A stretch of 64,000 bases of DNA from Methylomarinum sp. Ch1-1 (GCF_030717995.2 NZ_CP157743.1:3746501-3810500); one strand, 5' to 3'; positions 35,002 to 43,933 are shown, counted from the stretch's first letter. Made by a program: numbers and translations. Notes: generated by a model from the sequence alone, not told the origin.

Positions 35002-35442
35002 TCAATTAAGTCGGGTTTTTTGTTGCCTACGGATAAACCGCTCGGCCTTGCCGTGCAGCTTGGCCGCTTCTGCCGCATTAACGCTGGGCTTGAAGTCATC
35101 CACCACAAACACGGCATCACCTTTTCTGCCCTTACCTGTTTTCTCACCGAGACCTAGCCAAGCAATAGGTTTCGCATGACCGCGCACATCACCGATGGGC
35201 TGCTGAATACTTGCTAATATCGCGGCCCTTCCTGGCTCATCGATCGATGAAAACAAAAAAGTCATACCCGCGACATAGGCGCCTGGTCGTATTTTCTTGA
35301 TTTTCTGCAAAACCGTGTTTGCTTGGGCCTCTGTTGCATACATCGGCGACAACGCAATACCAATCTCGTTACCTTTATCCATCTTGACCTGGTAGGCAAA
35401 AACAGCGGCGGGGAATAATTTTCTAGTGGCGCTAATATTCAC
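35002..35442 (-). CDS. Unknown island protein
   Basis: 146 residues from a GTG at 35442 that overlaps the stop of the preceding gene by four bases. No domain is recognised. The sequence has an alpha/beta look (PAAVFAYQVKMDKGNEIGIAL, GKGRKGDAVFVVDDF) and a basic C-terminus (KAERFIRRQQKTRLN). It is part of the coupled run between the Ash-like ORF and the replication genes. Confidence 0.58.
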   Translation of the reverse strand: MNISATRKLFPAAVFAYQVKMDKGNEIGIALSPMYATEAQANTVLQKIKKIRPGAYVAGMTFLFSSIDEPGRAAILASIQQPIGDVRGHAKPIAWLGLGEKTGKGRKGDAVFVVDDFKPSVNAAEAAKLHGKAERFIRRQQKTRLN

Positions 35443-35777
35443 GGCATCACCTCCTTGATTTGCTGCTCGATCTCGTAATACTCGGAATCAAGCCAGCGGG
35501 AAACATGGCGGATATGCAATATCTCATGGAACAGGCGGAAGCCTTCCGCATCCAGGCGGATCAGTTCACCCAGGGAATGGTTGAAAGGTTGATCGGTGCG
35601 GTAGGCGCTAATAAAGGCATCAGCTAGAAATTGCCCACTGTGGCCGCCGTCCTTGACGCGTTTCAGCAATAAATCCGTTTCCAAGGGCATTGGATCGAGG
35701 CCGCGCTCTTGGGCCTGCCTGGCTAGAATCTCATCAAGTGATCGCTTTCTGGGTGCTTCAATGGTGATAGGGTTCAT
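35439..35777 (-). CDS. Unknown island protein
   Basis: 112 residues. The N-terminus is basic (EAPRKRSLDEILARQAQERGLDP) and the C-terminal part is acidic and helical (FRLFHEILHIRHVSRWLDSEYYEIEQQ). No family is recognised. The start overlaps the upstream stop by four bases and its own stop overlaps the next start, so it is made in fixed ratio with its neighbours. Confidence 0.58.
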   Translation of the reverse strand: MNPITIEAPRKRSLDEILARQAQERGLDPMPLETDLLLKRVKDGGHSGQFLADAFISAYRTDQPFNHSLGELIRLDAEGFRLFHEILHIRHVSRWLDSEYYEIEQQIKEVMP

Positions 35778-35998
35778 GATTCACCCCCATAAATGGCATT
35801 GAACTGGGTGTTGAATTCCCGATGCAGTTGCAGCAATTCGGCAACGGTCAATTGCTCGACCGATTTCCCGGTTTGCTCAATACGGCGGTTTAATCCGGCG
35901 GTGTAATGGCAGTTTGACCCGGCAATGTCGCCGATCTCCAGGCATACATCGATTAACGCCAATTCCTTGGCTTGTGTTTCTGTGGTTGATATAGCCAT
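35774..35998 (-). CDS. Small unknown island protein
   Basis: 74 residues, beginning MAISTTETQAKELALIDVCLEIGD, mostly helical, with two cysteines. It lies three bases after the Ash-like ORF and overlaps the following start. No family is recognised. The tight packing supports it being a real gene. Confidence 0.55.
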   Translation of the reverse strand: MAISTTETQAKELALIDVCLEIGDIAGSNCHYTAGLNRRIEQTGKSVEQLTVAELLQLHREFNTQFNAIYGGES

Positions 35999-36001
35999 GA
36001 T

Positions 36002-36490
36002 TCAACCCTCCATCATGCCGATGAACTTCAAGCCATAACGGCCTTGCAGTTCTGGCAATAAGGCTTGGATTTGCGACGAAGATAGGCCGCGACAGACTAA
36101 CGTCTTAACGCCGTTGACGTGTTTGAAAAGGTCGAATTTTGATTGAATGTTGCCCTGAGGTTTGGGCGGATTTTGGGTGTGATTAACCATGACGGTAGCT
36201 CCTGTATTGAGGATGTAACCGCCTCTCATTGGTCTCAATCGTTGGGAGGCGGGCTGCACTGGGTTGAGACTACCGGATACAGGAACCGGCCAGGCCGAAG
36301 CCTGCCCAATGCAGCCCACCATGACAGATTTTAAGCGGATGAATCCCGCTTTAATTTTTGATGGGCAATAAAAAACCGCATGAATCGCGGCCTTTTGGCC
36401 TGTAATTTCCGGGGTCTCAATCCCGGCACTCGTTTTTTGCGAGTGCGGGTTAATCTTAGCCGCCGTTTTGTTCGCTGTCAATGCCAACAT
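36002..36490 (-). CDS. Ash/Icd-like satellite protein
   Basis: 162 residues from the ATG at 36490 (a GTG at 36493 is also possible). The middle part, SVMVGCIGQASAWPVPVSG, closely recalls the Ash and Icd-like ORFs of P4-type satellites, which contain GCAGQASAWPV-like blocks next to the AlpA gene. The C-terminal third (SKFDLFKHVNGVKTLVCRGL, LLPELQGRYGLKFIGMMEG) is a separate segment. The DNA encoding the centre is full of inverted repeats, as in P4, where this region also makes a regulatory RNA. Its protein function is uncertain. Confidence 0.65.
   Translation of the reverse strand: MLALTANKTAAKINPHSQKTSAGIETPEITGQKAAIHAVFYCPSKIKAGFIRLKSVMVGCIGQASAWPVPVSGSLNPVQPASQRLRPMRGGYILNTGATVMVNHTQNPPKPQGNIQSKFDLFKHVNGVKTLVCRGLSSSQIQALLPELQGRYGLKFIGMMEG
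36201..36317. repeat. Nested inverted repeats within the Ash-like gene
   Basis: Four stems: CCTGTAT/ATACAGG (36201-36207, 36277-36283), CCGCCTC/GAGGCGG (36219-36225, 36246-36252), GTCTCAA/TTGAGAC (36232-36238, 36264-36270), and GGGCTGCA/TGCAGCCC (36251-36258, 36310-36317). Several are mutually exclusive, which would permit alternative RNA folds. Confidence 0.7.
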
Positions 36491-36708
36491 CACGCGGACA
36501 CCTCATCGATGAGGCGTTTAATATCTTCCACCCGCCAGGCGGAACAGCGCGGCGATAGCTTCACCGGCGCTGGGTAACGACCGGCTTTTACGCCTTCATA
36601 CCAGCTTGTTTTTGAAACAGGAATAACGGCAGGAATGCCTTTTTTTGGATCGCCGATTATTTGCGGCAATCGAAGATAACCCGTACTGGGTAATTGATGA
36701 ACACTCAT
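36490..36708 (-). CDS. AlpA-family transcriptional regulator
   Basis: 72-residue helix-turn-helix protein of the AlpA/MerR-like type (YLRLPQIIGD, PVSKTSWYEGVKAGRYPAPVKL, AWRVEDIKRLIDEV). The ATG at 36708 has AAGG eight bases upstream. AlpA of CP4-57 activates the neighbouring integrase gene and so excision; Vis of P4 is a relative. Here the gene lies between integrase and the rest of the island, consistent with control of int and of the leftward operon. It overlaps the Ash-like ORF. Confidence 0.85.
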   Translation of the reverse strand: MSVHQLPSTGYLRLPQIIGDPKKGIPAVIPVSKTSWYEGVKAGRYPAPVKLSPRCSAWRVEDIKRLIDEVSA

Positions 36709-36811
36709 GTAAAACACCTTGCCTTTAACGGCTTTAGTTGAACGTGAGTGTATTTTGAATGACAGGTTATTTTTTGTCGGTATGAATACGTTTAGAAAAA
36801 ACGACTCATAT

Positions 36812-37603
36812 TTAAACTTTTTTCTTTTTTTGACTTTGTTTGAAGTTTTTCACATCTTGAACACAAATTGATTCATCTCCTAGCGAAACCTGCAAAACAT
36901 CCGCTAATTCCTGTTCTGTAATATTAAGGATTGTTGAAGGCAATTGCCTTATTTCAATTTGATGGTCAATAACCTTAAAAAAATGCTCGCAGAAAAAATT
37001 GATTTTACCGGCTTTTTTTGGCGTCATCGCGTCATCTGAAACCTTAAAACCCATTGAATACTGGCGGGATATTTCATCGATGATATTTGGAATATCTGGG
37101 AAGTATTTAAATTCAATTCCCTTTATAGCCTCATTAACTCCACCAGCTATCCGATCATTAAACCTATGGCGAGTTTCAGAATCCGCTTGATTATCAGCCG
37201 CATTCTTTATTAATTCAAATGGACAGCAATCTGCACTCTCGAAAAAGCCATATTTTGAGCCCAACAATTGAGCCGCTTTTATTTGTCTCGATAAGCTATC
37301 CGCCGTCTTTGATATTTCCGCCAGTTTTTCATCATATTCATTCTTAGCATCACTAATTTCTTTTTTCTTTTCCCGTGCATAATCGCTTGAACATTCAACC
37401 AATATTTGCAGAAAAATAGCCCAATATAACCCCTCTGAACCCTGAGATTTTTTGATATTTTTATCTATATGCCAGAAAGCCTTGATAAAACCTGAATCCT
37501 GACAATCAAGCAAACGCTTAACCACAGGACCATCACGCTTCATGAAATGTTTTTCAGAATCGGCCAATACAGAATGCGCCCTTTTAGGCAATCTGGAACT
37601 CAT
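36812..37603 (-). CDS. Unknown protein between integrase and AlpA gene
   Basis: 264 residues from the ATG at 37603, which has GGGGTG upstream; the frame extends to 37648 with other possible starts. There is a central helical stretch (YAREKKKEISDAKNEYDEKLAEISKTADSL) and a basic C-terminal tail ending QKKKKV. No domain is recognised and no membrane segment is visible. AT-rich codon use differs from the neighbours. The slot next to the integrase is a common site for cargo, including phage-defence genes, but there is no sequence evidence for that role. Confidence 0.6.
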   Translation of the reverse strand: MSSRLPKRAHSVLADSEKHFMKRDGPVVKRLLDCQDSGFIKAFWHIDKNIKKSQGSEGLYWAIFLQILVECSSDYAREKKKEISDAKNEYDEKLAEISKTADSLSRQIKAAQLLGSKYGFFESADCCPFELIKNAADNQADSETRHRFNDRIAGGVNEAIKGIEFKYFPDIPNIIDEISRQYSMGFKVSDDAMTPKKAGKINFFCEHFFKVIDHQIEIRQLPSTILNITEQELADVLQVSLGDESICVQDVKNFKQSQKKKKV

Positions 37604-37700
37604 ACGCACCCCATCAAAGTGCATCATCACTGAAAGGAAACCGGGCAAGCTGGGTGATGAATCCAGCGTTTCAGCCGCTAAACCTAGCCCGGCAATATGA

Positions 37701-38882
37701 TTATACCTGTTTCCTGATCGGTATCACCTCAGCGCCGTTTTTAAGGCCGTCCAGGTAATCGGCCCAGGCTTGCATCATGCGGCGGCGTTCGTCCAGGTAT
37801 TGCGCCCGGTTATAGGCCGCCCGCACCTGATCCCTTGGCATGTGTGATAATTGCCGCTCGATCGCGTCAGGACTCCAGCCTTGTTCGTTCAATAGTGTAC
37901 TTGCCGTTGTTCTGAACCCGTGCGGCGTTACATCGTCATTGGTGTAACCCATCGCCCGTAGCGCCGTTCTAACCGCATTATCGGACATGGGACGGCCATC
38001 GTTACGGCTGGAAGGGAAAACATACCTCCCGGCCCCGGTAAGCGGCTCGATCTCGCGCAAAATCGTGATAGCCTGATCGGAAAGCGGGACAATGTGCTGA
38101 ATCTTCGTTTTTGTGACCAGATATCGCCATTCCTTTGCTGTAAAGTCGATATCAGCCCACTCCATTGCCCTGATTTCTCCAGGGCGCTGGAACAATAACG
38201 GTGAAATTCTTAAAGCTTGCTGAACCACAAACGTTCCGCTATAGGCATAAATTGCCCGCATAAGCTGACCCACGTCCTTGGGTTCGGTCAATGCCGTGCG
38301 ATGTTTCGCCTTATGCGCTGGTATTTGTTTGGCGACCGCTTGCGCCGGGTCGTACCCAGTTAAGCCGTGCGCTATGGCATAGGCGTAAATTTCGCTTATT
38401 TCGGCCCGGATACGGTGTGCCGAATCTATTTTGTGTTTTTCGACCAATGGCCTTACCACGTTGAACACATCCGGCGACTTCACGTCTTTAACCGGGGTTT
38501 GCCCAATAACCGGAAACACATGCAGTTCAAAGCGTCGAAGTTTTTTCTTGTGCGTCATCGGCTCGATGATTCTTTGTTTTGCCTTAAACCACAGCATAGC
38601 CAAATCGATAAACAAGTTACTATCGGTTTTCTTTTCCTGCATGGGGTCGATACCGTCAGCAATTTGTTTCCTTGCTTCGTCGCGCTTCTCTCTGGCCTTG
38701 GCAAGCGTTACATCGGGATACCCCCCGATGGACATGGTTTTTTGCTTGCCTTGAATGCGGTAATTAAACCTAAACAACTTGCTGCCAGTGGGATTTATGA
38801 GCAGATAAAGCCCTTTCTCGTCAGTGAGCTTATAAGGCTTCTCTTTCGGCTTGGCGTTCTTGATAGCTGTATTCGTCAACAT
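37701..38882 (-). CDS. int: P4-type tyrosine integrase
   Basis: 393-residue site-specific recombinase. The N-terminal DUF4102 arm-binding domain is clear (MLTNTAIKNAKPKEKPYKLTDEKGLYL, GGYPDVTLAKAREKRDEARKQ). The catalytic residues are the Arg in RPGEIRAMEW, His and Arg in HGFRTTAS, the second His in LSHMPRDQV and the Tyr in AAYNRAQYLDERR. It sits at the island end next to tRNA-Leu, as P4-type integrases do. Its start region overlaps an arm-type repeat (38882-38892), so integrase binding could repress its own transcription. Confidence 0.95.
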   Translation of the reverse strand: MLTNTAIKNAKPKEKPYKLTDEKGLYLLINPTGSKLFRFNYRIQGKQKTMSIGGYPDVTLAKAREKRDEARKQIADGIDPMQEKKTDSNLFIDLAMLWFKAKQRIIEPMTHKKKLRRFELHVFPVIGQTPVKDVKSPDVFNVVRPLVEKHKIDSAHRIRAEISEIYAYAIAHGLTGYDPAQAVAKQIPAHKAKHRTALTEPKDVGQLMRAIYAYSGTFVVQQALRISPLLFQRPGEIRAMEWADIDFTAKEWRYLVTKTKIQHIVPLSDQAITILREIEPLTGAGRYVFPSSRNDGRPMSDNAVRTALRAMGYTNDDVTPHGFRTTASTLLNEQGWSPDAIERQLSHMPRDQVRAAYNRAQYLDERRRMMQAWADYLDGLKNGAEVIPIRKQV

Positions 38883-39001
38883 TTGATGGTATCGCCTTTA
38901 AAATTTTAAACGCTGCAACCCATTGTTATTAATAGGCTTTTAACGATTTTGATGGTATCGTAAAAATTTATACTCTCGATACCATCAAAAATACCATCAA
39001 A
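38882..39001. promoter_or_regulatory. Integrase arm-type repeats and int promoter region
   Basis: Two direct copies of ATACCATCAAA (38979-38989, 38991-39001) and two inverted copies, TTTGATGGTAT (38882-38892, 38948-38958). The stretch between is AT-rich and is the only space for an int promoter. The word matches the left-end arms at 29029-29050. Confidence 0.7.
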
Positions 39002-39043
39002 AATGCCCGGCTGCCAGTGGTTTTTACCGGACACTAACGGACA

Positions 39044-39076
39044 TAAAAAAGCCCAAAGTCTTGATAACTCTGGGCT
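39044..39076 (-). terminator. Terminator of the secG-tRNA-Leu transcript
   Basis: On the minus strand GCCCAGAG pairs with CTTTGGGC and is followed by TTTTTT. It lies 36 bp beyond the tRNA-Leu 3' end, on DNA brought in by the island. Confidence 0.7.
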
Positions 39077-39111
39077 TTCTGGGTTTTTTCCGGGCTTCCC
39101 GGACTTGCATC

Positions 39112-39196
39112 TGGTGCCGATGGCCGGACTTGAACCGGCACGACCTAAGTCACCACCCCCTCAAGATGGCGTGTCTACCAATTTCACCACATCGGC
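39112..39196 (-). tRNA. leuU: tRNA-Leu(GAG), island attachment site
   Basis: 85 nt with encoded CCA. The acceptor stem GCCGATG pairs with CATCGGC. The anticodon loop TTGAGGG gives GAG, and there is a long variable arm (GTGACTTAGGTCGT). It lies 26 bp downstream of secG, the conserved secG-leuU arrangement. The 3' 14 bases are the right attachment site of the island, so integration kept the tRNA intact. Confidence 0.96.
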
Positions 39197-39222
39197 TTTT
39201 TTTCTTTACCTGTCTGTATCAA

Positions 39223-39606
39223 TTATTCGCCGCCTTTGGCAGATTCCTTAGCTTCATTAACCACTTGCTGAGGCACTTCTTCCTGAGCAACTGGCGCCGC
39301 ACCACCTTCCACTAAAGGCACGTCAGCTTTAACATCTTCGACTGCCGGGGCATCCATGATGTCGGTTTGCTCTTCCTGATAACCGCCTAATACCGCCAAA
39401 CCCAGACTGGTCGCAAAGAATAATGTTGCAAAGACCGCTGTCGTTCTCGATAAAAACGAAGCCGCACCCTGAGCACCAAACACCGAGCCAGAGGAAGCGC
39501 TACCAAAAGCCGCGCCAGCATCGGCGCCCTTGCCTTGCTGCATTAAAACCAAACCGACCACACCTAAGCCCAATAAAACATGGACAACAATAATAACCTG
39601 ATACAT
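39223..39606 (-). CDS. secG: Preprotein translocase subunit SecG
   Basis: Small membrane subunit of SecYEG, assisting SecA-driven protein export. Two transmembrane helices are visible (residues 3-21 and about 52-72). The conserved VLMQQGKGADAGAAFGSASSGSVFGAQGAASFL loop lies between them. A Glu- and Ala-rich tail follows, as is common. At 127 residues it is normal length. It lies 23 bp after tpiA and just before tRNA-Leu, probably one transcript. Confidence 0.94.
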   Translation of the reverse strand: MYQVIIVVHVLLGLGVVGLVLMQQGKGADAGAAFGSASSGSVFGAQGAASFLSRTTAVFATLFFATSLGLAVLGGYQEEQTDIMDAPAVEDVKADVPLVEGGAAPVAQEEVPQQVVNEAKESAKGGE

Positions 39607-39629
39607 ATGTTTTTTATAACCGCTATAAA

Positions 39630-40376
39630 TTAAATCGAGCGATAAATGCTCAAAAAGGAGTCAGCATCTAGAGAAGCGCCACCAATCAACCCACCATCGA
39701 TATCAGGCATCGCAAACAACGCTTTGGCATTATCAGGCTTAACGCTACCGCCGTATAAAATCTGGATCTTATCGGCTATTTCCTGACTTTTCTCAGCAAT
39801 ACGCTGACGAATATATTTATGGACTTCCTGAGCCTGATCATCGCTCGCTGTTTTACCGGTGCCTATCGCCCAAACCGGCTCGTAAGCGATCACAGAGTTC
39901 GCTAAGGCGTCAATTCCCGCCATATCGATGACGGCATCCAATTGCTTGTCGATAACGGCAAAGGTTTTGTCCTGTTCGCGCTCTTCCAGAGTTTCTCCGA
40001 CACATAATACTGGTATTATACCTTGTTTCTGCGCCTGACAGAATCTTGCCGCGACCGACTGATCGCTATCGCCGTAGTAAGAGCGTCGCTCGGAGTGTCC
40101 AACCAAAGCATAGGTGCAACCACAATCTTTCAACATAGCCGCCGAAACTTCGCCGGTATAAGCGCCTTTTTCTTGGTCGGCCACATTTTGCGCGCCCAGA
40201 GCCAGTGGAGTGGATTCGATAACGCTGCGCACATCGGATAAATAGACAAATGGAACACAAACCGCAACACCCTGATCACCCGATTCCAAACCGGCAACGA
40301 TAGACTGCGCAAGCGCCAGGCTCTCCGCGCGAGAACCATTCATTTTCCAATTTCCCATAACCAAAGATTGTCGCAT
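39630..40376 (-). CDS. tpiA: Triosephosphate isomerase
   Basis: Interconverts dihydroxyacetone phosphate and glyceraldehyde 3-phosphate. Catalytic residues Lys11 (NWKMN), His94 (GHSERR) and Glu166 (AYEPVWAIGTGK) are all present in the TIM-barrel context. The start is the ATG at 40376 with GGAG six bases upstream; a GTG one codon earlier is less likely. At 248 residues it has normal length. It is placed between glmM and secG on the same strand. Confidence 0.97.
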   Translation of the reverse strand: MRQSLVMGNWKMNGSRAESLALAQSIVAGLESGDQGVAVCVPFVYLSDVRSVIESTPLALGAQNVADQEKGAYTGEVSAAMLKDCGCTYALVGHSERRSYYGDSDQSVAARFCQAQKQGIIPVLCVGETLEEREQDKTFAVIDKQLDAVIDMAGIDALANSVIAYEPVWAIGTGKTASDDQAQEVHKYIRQRIAEKSQEIADKIQILYGGSVKPDNAKALFAMPDIDGGLIGGASLDADSFLSIYRSI

Positions 40377-40431
40377 CACTTACTCCAGGCAAAAATAAAA
40401 CTCGGTATGATATAGGTTACCGTCATGCAAT

Positions 40432-41772
40432 TCAAGCAACGATTGCCTTCCTGACGTCATCAGCCAACTGATTGGCGTACCTCTTGACCTCATCTTCATT
40501 GACCCCTTCAACCATCACCCTGATTAAAGGCTCGGTGCCCGATGCTCGCAACAACACTCGACCATTGCTCCCCAAACTCTTCTCAACGGCGCCGACCGCT
40601 TTTTTCACGCTATCGAGCTTATCGAGATCAACCTTTCTTTCGACCCGCACATTGAGCAAAACCTGGGGATATTTTTCCATGCCGGACTTGAGCTCATGCA
40701 GGCTTTTACCGCTATAACGCATTTCCGCCAGCACCTGCAACGCGGCAACGATACCGTCTCCGGTGGTCGTTCTGTCCAAACAAATGATATGACCGGAACC
40801 TTCACCGCCCAAGATACCATTTTGCTCGACCAGCATTTCCATCACATAGCGGTCCCCGACCTTGGCGCGCAACAATTTGACCCCTTCCTTATTCAGAGCG
40901 TGCTCCATGCCCAAATTAGTCATCAGCGTACCTACGACCGGCCCGGCCAATTTTCCGGCCTTGAGGCGCGATTTGGCGATGATATAAATCAATTCATCCC
41001 CATCGACGATCTCCCCCTTATGATCCACCATGATCAGGCGGTCTCCATCGCCATCCAAGGCTATACCGAGATCGGCACGGTACTCCCGCACCTTAGCAAC
41101 CAAGTTCTCAGGTTTAGTGGCGCCGCACTCGTCATTGATATTCAAACCATCCGGATCGGCGCCGATGGCGACGACTTCGGCCCCTACCTCGCTAAAGACA
41201 TGCGGTGCGATATGATAAGTCGCGCCATGGGCACAATCGATAACGATCCTCATGCCCTTGAAATCCAGCCTGGTAGGTACGGTCGCCTTGCAAAATTCTA
41301 TGTAGCGACCCGCCGCATCACCGACCCGCTTGACCTTGCCCAAATGGGCCGATTCAACGGTCGTCATCGGCGAATCGAGGTATTTTTCGATCTGATATTC
41401 CAACCCGTCCGGCAACTTAGTACCATCGACGGAAAAAAACTTAATGCCGTTATCGTAATAAGGGTTATGGGAGGCGCTAATCACGATACCCGCCTTAGCG
41501 CGCAGGGTCCGAGTCAAATAAGCAATGCCGGGGGTCGGCATTGGCCCCAGCATGCGGGTGTCCACGCCGGCTGCCGACAAGCCGGCTTCCAACGCCGACT
41601 CAAACATGTAACCGGATATACGGGTATCCTTGCCGACCAAGACGAAGCCGCTCCCCTCTTTCGCAAAGACGCGGCCGGTTGCCCAACCCAGTTTCAGCAT
41701 AAAATCCGCAGTAATCGGATATGAACCTACCTTACCCCTGATACCGTCTGTACCGAAATATTTTTTTGCCAT
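40432..41772 (-). CDS. glmM: Phosphoglucosamine mutase GlmM
   Basis: Converts glucosamine-6-phosphate to glucosamine-1-phosphate for peptidoglycan and lipopolysaccharide synthesis. The phosphorylated serine is Ser101 in [17 protein letters not shown]. The metal loop ALDGDGDR, the sugar-binding GGEGSGH and the phosphate-binding [12 protein letters not shown] are present. At 446 residues it is full length. In Escherichia coli folP lies between ftsH and glmM; here it is absent and a terminator separates the two. Confidence 0.97.
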   Translation of the reverse strand: MAKKYFGTDGIRGKVGSYPITADFMLKLGWATGRVFAKEGSGFVLVGKDTRISGYMFESALEAGLSAAGVDTRMLGPMPTPGIAYLTRTLRAKAGIVISASHNPYYDNGIKFFSVDGTKLPDGLEYQIEKYLDSPMTTVESAHLGKVKRVGDAAGRYIEFCKATVPTRLDFKGMRIVIDCAHGATYHIAPHVFSEVGAEVVAIGADPDGLNINDECGATKPENLVAKVREYRADLGIALDGDGDRLIMVDHKGEIVDGDELIYIIAKSRLKAGKLAGPVVGTLMTNLGMEHALNKEGVKLLRAKVGDRYVMEMLVEQNGILGGEGSGHIICLDRTTTGDGIVAALQVLAEMRYSGKSLHELKSGMEKYPQVLLNVRVERKVDLDKLDSVKKAVGAVEKSLGSNGRVLLRASGTEPLIRVMVEGVNEDEVKRYANQLADDVRKAIVA

Positions 41773-41801
41773 CGATCAATCCATCTTTCTTCAAACCAAA
41801 A

Positions 41802-41830
41802 AAAAGGAGAGACTCAAAGCCTCTCCTTTT
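41802..41830 (-). terminator. Terminator downstream of ftsH
   Basis: On the minus strand AAAAGGAGAG and CTCTCCTTTT pair over 10 bp and a run of T residues follows. It lies between ftsH and glmM, so glmM probably has its own promoter. Confidence 0.85.
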
Positions 41831-41844
41831 CATTTTAACAGAGT

Positions 41845-43773
41845 TTAGCTCTGCTCGGTCGCACCGGCGATTGGCGCCTCTTTTCCATCGGCCTTATTAT
41901 CGTCGTCGGCCTTCACGCCACCGCTCCTCGGTGGCGTATCGTCCCAGCCCTGAGGCTCTCTGACAGGCTTTCTCGTCATCAAGTCTTCGATCTGGAACTT
42001 ATCGATGGTTTCGTACTTCATCAAAGCCGCGGCCATCGCATGAAGTATATCCTCATTGTCCTTCAGAATCTTTTCCGCCCGCTCATAGTTCCTGTCTATG
42101 ATGGAGCGAATTTCCTCATCGATGGTATGAGAAGTTTCTTCGGCAACCGTTTTATGCTGAGTCACGGAACGCCCCAAAAACACCTCGCCTTCTTCCTCGC
42201 TATAAGCCAGAGGCCCCAGGCGTTGCGACAGGCCCCATTTAGTAACCATATTTCTGGCCAACTCGGTGGCTCTTTCAATATCGTTGGAAGCGCCGGTAGA
42301 CACCTCTTCCCAACCAAAGATGAGCTCTTCGGCGATACGCCCGCCATACAGACTGGATATCATGCTATCCAATTTACGCTTACTGGCGCTGTATTGATCG
42401 GTTTCCGGCAAGAACATCGTGATACCCAAGGCGCGCCCGCGCGGCATGATACTGACCTTGTAAACCGGATCATGGTCGGGCACCAGACGCCCAACGATGG
42501 CATGCCCCGCCTCATGATAAGCGGTCATTTTCTTTTCTTTCTCGCTCATCACCATCGAGCGGAGTTCCGCGCCCATGATCAGTTTGTCCTTGGCTTTTTC
42601 CAAGTCCACCATGCTAACCAAGCGCTTGTTTAGACGCGCTGCGAACAATGCCGCCTCATTGACCAGGTTGGCCAAGTCGGCGCCGGAAAACCCGGGCGTA
42701 CCTTGCGCAATATACTTGATTTCCACATCGTCGGCAGACGGCACTTTTTTCATATGCACCTTCAAGATCTGCTCACGACCCTTCACATCCGGCAGACCGA
42801 CCGTGACCTGACGGTCAAAACGACCGGGACGCAACAACGCCTTATCCAGCACGTCGGCGCGGTTAGTGGCCGCGATCACGATAATGCCTTCATGCCCCTC
42901 GAAGCCGTCCATCTCAACCAACAATTGATTCAGAGTCTGCTCGCGCTCATCATTGCCGCCGCCTAAACCGGCGCCGCGGGAACGACCGACCGCGTCGATC
43001 TCGTCGATGAAGATGATGCAGGGCGCGTGTTTCTTGGCCTGCTCGAACATGTCGCGCACCCGCGAGGCGCCGACGCCGACAAACATTTCGACGAAATCGG
43101 AACCCGAAATCGTAAAAAACGGTACTCTCGCTTCGCCGGCAATCGCACGAGCCAGCAAGGTCTTACCGGTGCCCGGCGGCCCCACCATCAATGCGCCACG
43201 CGGCACCTTGCCACCCAATTTCTGATATTTAGCCGGATCTTTCAGAAAATCGACCATTTCCTCAACTTCTTCCTTGGCTTCATCACAACCGGCGACGTCG
43301 GCGAAGGTAATCTTATTCTGATCCTGCTCCAGCATCCGAGCCTTGCTTTTGCCGAAGCCCATAGCGCCGCCACGGCCGCCGCCAGCGCCGCCCTGCATCT
43401 GACGCATAAAAAACACCCAGACCGCAATCAACAGCAGTATCGGCCCAAAAGAAACAAAAATCTGCATCAACATCGACGGCTCTTCCGGAGGCTGAGCCTT
43501 GATTTCAACGCCATTGGCAAGCAGATCATCGACTAAATGCGGATCATTCGGCGCATAAGTCTTGAATTTCTCGCCAGTCTGCATTTTGCCTTTAATCGAA
43601 TTTTCATCAATAACAACCTGCTGTACCTGACCGGATTTCACCGACGACAGAAACTGAGTATAGGACAATGCAGAATCGGCTAGATTCGACCTCGCCCCAA
43701 AGTTATTGAATACGGACATCAAAACGACAGCTATGACAACCCATAACACTATATTTTTAATCATATCATTCAA
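41845..43773 (-). CDS. ftsH: ATP-dependent zinc metalloprotease FtsH
   Basis: Membrane-anchored AAA+ protease degrading membrane and regulatory proteins. Two transmembrane helices (residues about 8-24 and 102-122) flank a periplasmic domain. Walker A GPPGTGKT is at 198-205, Walker B IIFIDEID near 253-260, the second region of homology [19 protein letters not shown] near 303-321, and the zinc site HEAGH at 420-424. A TTG start at 43773 has GGAG eight bases upstream; an in-frame ATG at 43764 lacks one. At 642 residues it is normal length. It follows rlmE on the same strand. Confidence 0.97.
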   Translation of the reverse strand: MNDMIKNIVLWVVIAVVLMSVFNNFGARSNLADSALSYTQFLSSVKSGQVQQVVIDENSIKGKMQTGEKFKTYAPNDPHLVDDLLANGVEIKAQPPEEPSMLMQIFVSFGPILLLIAVWVFFMRQMQGGAGGGRGGAMGFGKSKARMLEQDQNKITFADVAGCDEAKEEVEEMVDFLKDPAKYQKLGGKVPRGALMVGPPGTGKTLLARAIAGEARVPFFTISGSDFVEMFVGVGASRVRDMFEQAKKHAPCIIFIDEIDAVGRSRGAGLGGGNDEREQTLNQLLVEMDGFEGHEGIIVIAATNRADVLDKALLRPGRFDRQVTVGLPDVKGREQILKVHMKKVPSADDVEIKYIAQGTPGFSGADLANLVNEAALFAARLNKRLVSMVDLEKAKDKLIMGAELRSMVMSEKEKKMTAYHEAGHAIVGRLVPDHDPVYKVSIMPRGRALGITMFLPETDQYSASKRKLDSMISSLYGGRIAEELIFGWEEVSTGASNDIERATELARNMVTKWGLSQRLGPLAYSEEEGEVFLGRSVTQHKTVAEETSHTIDEEIRSIIDRNYERAEKILKDNEDILHAMAAALMKYETIDKFQIEDLMTRKPVREPQGWDDTPPRSGGVKADDDNKADGKEAPIAGATEQS

Positions 43774-43933
43774 GTTACACGCTCCAGACCGGAACAGTCT
43801 TCACTATAAAAATCCTAGTAATTGTATCAGGAAATGTAGGCCCTGATCGTTTAATTGGCTTGTCACGCCTCATCAATTCCGCCCCCGTCACTCATTACAA
43901 TCACCCTTTAGTTAAATATAAGGGCTATTCGGT

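Larger units (their letters stand above)
28954..39125. mobile_element. Integrative island (P4-like phage satellite) in tRNA-Leu(GAG)
   Basis: About 10.2 kb between a partial copy of the tRNA-Leu 3' end (28954-28966) and the tRNA itself (39112-39196). All genes face left. From right to left they are: P4-type integrase, an unknown 264-residue gene, AlpA-like regulator, Ash-like ORF, three small coupled genes, Toprim protein, DUF3987 protein, repeat-rich gap, three unknown genes, head-decoration protein and a 54-residue ORF, then a terminator. Integrase arm-type repeats lie inside both ends. The combination fits a replicating phage satellite. No portal, major capsid, terminase or tail gene is recognised. 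Confidence 0.85.

Noticed and set aside
39003-39315. Plus-strand frames of 82 and 84 residues across tRNA-Leu
   Set aside because: They are translations of the antisense of tRNA-Leu and secG and have no start signals.
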